From Actinomycetota bacterium (GTDB taxonomy: Bacteria; Actinomycetota; Actinomycetes; Actinomycetales; Microbacteriaceae): DNA of 23,479 nt. Every line of letters begins with the position of its first letter. Positions within the stretch are counted from its first letter, which is position 1. The notes below the pieces were generated by a model that was given only the letters and a program-made list of their open reading frames with translations, searched no databases and had not been told where the DNA came from. The stretch is taken from assembly GCA_009704705.1 (NCBI GenBank), contig WLDR01000006.1, positions 1 to 23,479 on the forward strand. Reading direction: 5' to 3'. A program made the translations under genes and the position numbers. Of this stretch, positions 21,824 through 23,479 are shown piece by piece.

Positions 21824-22072
21824 TTAGGCTGCTGCTGCGGTGATGAACGACACCGCGTCGCCGACCGTCTTGAGGTTCTTAACCTCGTCGTCGGGGATCT
21901 TTACGTCGAACTTCTCTTCGGCGTTGACCACAATGGTCATCATCGAGATGGAGTCGATGTCGAGGTCGTCGGTGAACGACTTGTCGAGCTGAACGGTCTC
22001 GGTTGCGATACCGGTCTCGTCGTTGATGAGTTCTGCAAGTCCTGCGAGAACATCGTCGTTTGACAGTGCCAT
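21824..22072 (-). CDS. acpP: Acyl carrier protein
   Basis: The 82-residue acidic carrier holds growing acyl chains on 4'-phosphopantetheine. The attachment serine is S41 in DLDIDSISMM; Ile follows it where DSL is usual. The rest fits the four-helix ACP fold: IDDE-like N-terminal helix, EEKFDVKIPDDEVKNLKTVGDAVSFI at the C-terminus. The start is ATG 22072, preceded by AAGGAGAG, the best ribosome site in the window. It lies 68 bp after fabH and 133 bp before fabF, the usual place in actinobacterial fab operons. The Ala run at the C-terminus (AAAA) is disordered. Confidence 0.96.
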   Translation of the reverse strand: MALSNDDVLAGLAELINDETGIATETVQLDKSFTDDLDIDSISMMTIVVNAEEKFDVKIPDDEVKNLKTVGDAVSFITAAAA

Positions 22073-22075
22073 TTT

Positions 22076-22083
22076 CTCTCCTT
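22076..22083 (-). promoter_or_regulatory. Strong ribosome-binding site of acpP
   Basis: AAGGAGAG (minus strand) with its AAGGAG core 5 nt before the acpP ATG. It is closer to consensus than any other site seen in the window, in line with the high ACP level cells need. Confidence 0.65.
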
Positions 22084-22140
22084 GGTGGTGTGTTTGACCG
22101 TGTGCAAGTTTACGCGAGTCTCTAGGCCCGCTGAGCGCAT

Positions 22141-23151
22141 TTACGGCAGGACGACGACCTGAGCGCCGAAGACCAGGCCAGCGCCGAATCCAATCTCGAG
22201 CGCGAGGCCACCACTGGCGTGAGGATTCTCTTCGAGAAGTCGATGCGTAGCGAGTGGAATAGATGCAGCCGATGTGTTCCCTGTTGTTTCAATGTCGCGC
22301 GCGATGATGACGGAGTCAGGAAGGTTCAACTGCTTTGCGAACTCGTCGATAATTCGCATGTTTGCCTGATGCGGGATGAAGGCCGTCAATTGGTCTGCGG
22401 TGATACCTGCTTCGTCGAGCGCGCGCTGCGCGACCTTGGCCATTTCCCAGACTGCCCATCGAAACACCGTTTGACCTTCTTGGCGAAGCGTAGGCCAGGC
22501 AACATCGCCGTGACCGTCGCGGTATTCCAAGAGTGTGTGGTTCATGCCAACGGCATCCCACTTGGAGCCATCAGAACCCCACACGGTCTTTGAAATGCCG
22601 GGATAATCGCTTGGTCCGACCACGGCCGCGCCAGCGCCGTCTCCCAGCAGGAATGAAATGGTGCGGTCTGTCGGTTCAACAATTTCGCTGAGCTTTTCGG
22701 CGCCAATAACCAGCACGTAGGTCGCGAGACCGCTTCGAACGAAGGAGTCGGCCTGAGCGATGCCATAGGTATATCCGGCGCACGCAGCCGAGATGTCATA
22801 TGCGGCTGCCGGACTCGCTCCCACGCGATCCGCGACAAGCGCCGCCATGGACGGAGTCTGAACCGTGTTGCTAATGGTCGAGATGAGGACCGCGTCGATT
22901 TGGCTGGGCTTTATGCCGGCCTTCTCAATAGCCTCTGTGGCTGCCGCGGTGGCGAGGTCAGCCGCCGTGACGTTTACCGACGCGCGCTTGCGGGTAATCA
23001 CACCCGTTCGTTGGCGAATCCATTCATCACTGGACTCAATGGGACCAGCGAGGTCATCGTTTGTGACGACGAGGTCTCCGCGAGCGGCTCCGAGCGCATA
23101 AATACGCGAGTGCGCGGCTCCATGCGACTCATTTAGTGAAATGTGGGCCAT
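22141..23151 (-). CDS. fabH: Beta-ketoacyl-ACP synthase III
   Basis: FabH starts fatty acid synthesis by condensing an acyl-CoA primer with malonyl-ACP. The 336-residue protein has the catalytic triad C124 (ISAACAGYTYG), H261 (FIPHQANMRI) and N292 (ETTGNTSAASIP), plus DEWIRQRTGV for CoA/ACP contact and GFGAGLVFGAQVV at the C-terminus. In relatives, FabH prefers branched primers, which gives iso and anteiso lipids; this cannot be confirmed here. The start is ATG 23151 with AAGGA 7 nt upstream. It follows fabD after 45 bp and precedes acpP by 68 bp. The first 15 residues (MAHISLNESHGAAHS) are an extension ahead of the usual start of the domain. Confidence 0.95.
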   Translation of the reverse strand: MAHISLNESHGAAHSRIYALGAARGDLVVTNDDLAGPIESSDEWIRQRTGVITRKRASVNVTAADLATAAATEAIEKAGIKPSQIDAVLISTISNTVQTPSMAALVADRVGASPAAAYDISAACAGYTYGIAQADSFVRSGLATYVLVIGAEKLSEIVEPTDRTISFLLGDGAGAAVVGPSDYPGISKTVWGSDGSKWDAVGMNHTLLEYRDGHGDVAWPTLRQEGQTVFRWAVWEMAKVAQRALDEAGITADQLTAFIPHQANMRIIDEFAKQLNLPDSVIIARDIETTGNTSAASIPLATHRLLEENPHASGGLALEIGFGAGLVFGAQVVVLP

Positions 23152-23196
23152 GTGCGTGTCCTTGTCTGCCTGTAAGACCTTACTGGTGAAGAAACG

Positions 23197-23479
23197 TTAC
23201 GCGAGCGAGTCAATCAGCTCGCGGGCTGCAACAAGGTCGGCTGGTTCTTTGATTGCGACGGTGGGGATGCCCTTGAGTGCGCGTTTGGCCAGCCCCACGA
23301 GTGCCCCTGCCGGAGCAACCTCGATGATGCCAGTGACGCCGGCCGCCGAAAACGACTCCATGCAGAGGTCCCAGCGAACAGGTGACGCAACTTGCCCAAC
23401 CATGAGGTCGATGTACGCGCGGCCATCCGTAACTCGCGAACCATCTCGGTTGGTCCAGAGACCTCCACGCGGATTTGCG
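23197..23479 (-). CDS. fabD: Malonyl-CoA:ACP transacylase, partial (5' end outside window)
   Basis: FabD moves malonyl from CoA to ACP, supplying extender units to FabH and FabF. Only the C-terminal 93 codons are in the window. The frame runs without a stop to the window edge, reading GRAYIDLMVGQVASPVRWDLCMES, which fits the FabD segment following the catalytic His, then EVAPAGALVGLAKRALKG with the conserved GxxLxGLxKR pattern. It stops at 23197-23199, 45 bp before fabH. Catalytic Ser and His lie outside the window. The operon promoter is presumably upstream as well. The identification rests on this C-terminal region and on operon context. Confidence 0.92.
   Translation of the reverse strand, partial: ANPRGGLWTNRDGSRVTDGRAYIDLMVGQVASPVRWDLCMESFSAAGVTGIIEVAPAGALVGLAKRALKGIPTVAIKEPADLVAARELIDSLA

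Noticed and set aside
21106..21843. A 245-codon plus-strand frame over fabF and the acpP-fabF gap.
   Set aside because: Antisense to catalytic regions of fabF; composition follows the complementary coding frame.
1..23479. CRISPR arrays, insertion sequences, toxin-antitoxin or phage defence genes.
   Set aside because: No regularly spaced repeats, transposase motifs or terminal inverted repeats were seen; gene content is almost all housekeeping.

Overview
The window is ordinary chromosomal DNA of an actinobacterium, most likely a member of the Microbacteriaceae (inference). Reasons: moderately high GC; many GTG/TTG starts; a long yeast-type LeuA; a DUF3145 protein (an actinobacterial family); the dusB-dgt-dnaG block; several promoters placed so that mRNAs would begin at the start codon; no sign of IS elements, phage genes or CRISPR.

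Layout. 1-708 is the 3' part of era. 709-2567 holds a probable Leu-rich leader peptide with alternative RNA hairpins, then leuA. 2545-3030 (-) is an unrecognised four-helix membrane protein, back to back with a TRIC-type channel gene (3081-3785). 3874-6055 is an overlapping recO-uppS-dsbA-like group. 6132-11508 is a tight dusB-dgt-dnaG-2-hydroxyacid dehydrogenase run. 11576-12677 is tRNA-Asn followed after 22 nt by azlC-azlD. def (-) and a DMT-type transporter (+) diverge from a 41-bp gap. 14378-15610 is a GT4 glycosyltransferase, followed by a tRNA with anticodon CAU. 15834-18218 (-) is a secreted subtilisin-like protease with four FN3 domains, divergent from a DUF1684 protein, which converges on a PadR regulator. 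DUF3145 follows. The last part, on the minus strand, is the type II fatty acid synthase operon fabD(partial)-fabH-acpP-fabF.

Together the genes cover core functions: ribosome assembly (era), leucine synthesis, recombination repair, isoprenoid carrier synthesis for the envelope, tRNA modification, dNTP control and replication priming, N-terminal Met deformylation, and fatty acid initiation and elongation. The accessory parts are the exoprotease, the PadR/DUF1684/DUF3145 segment and the transporters. I see no obvious new defence or mobile system. The most interesting signals are regulatory: the leuA leader (727-821), interlocked divergent leaderless promoters between def and the transporter (13248-13288), the tRNA-azlCD join, and a perfect 12-bp hairpin between acpP and fabF.
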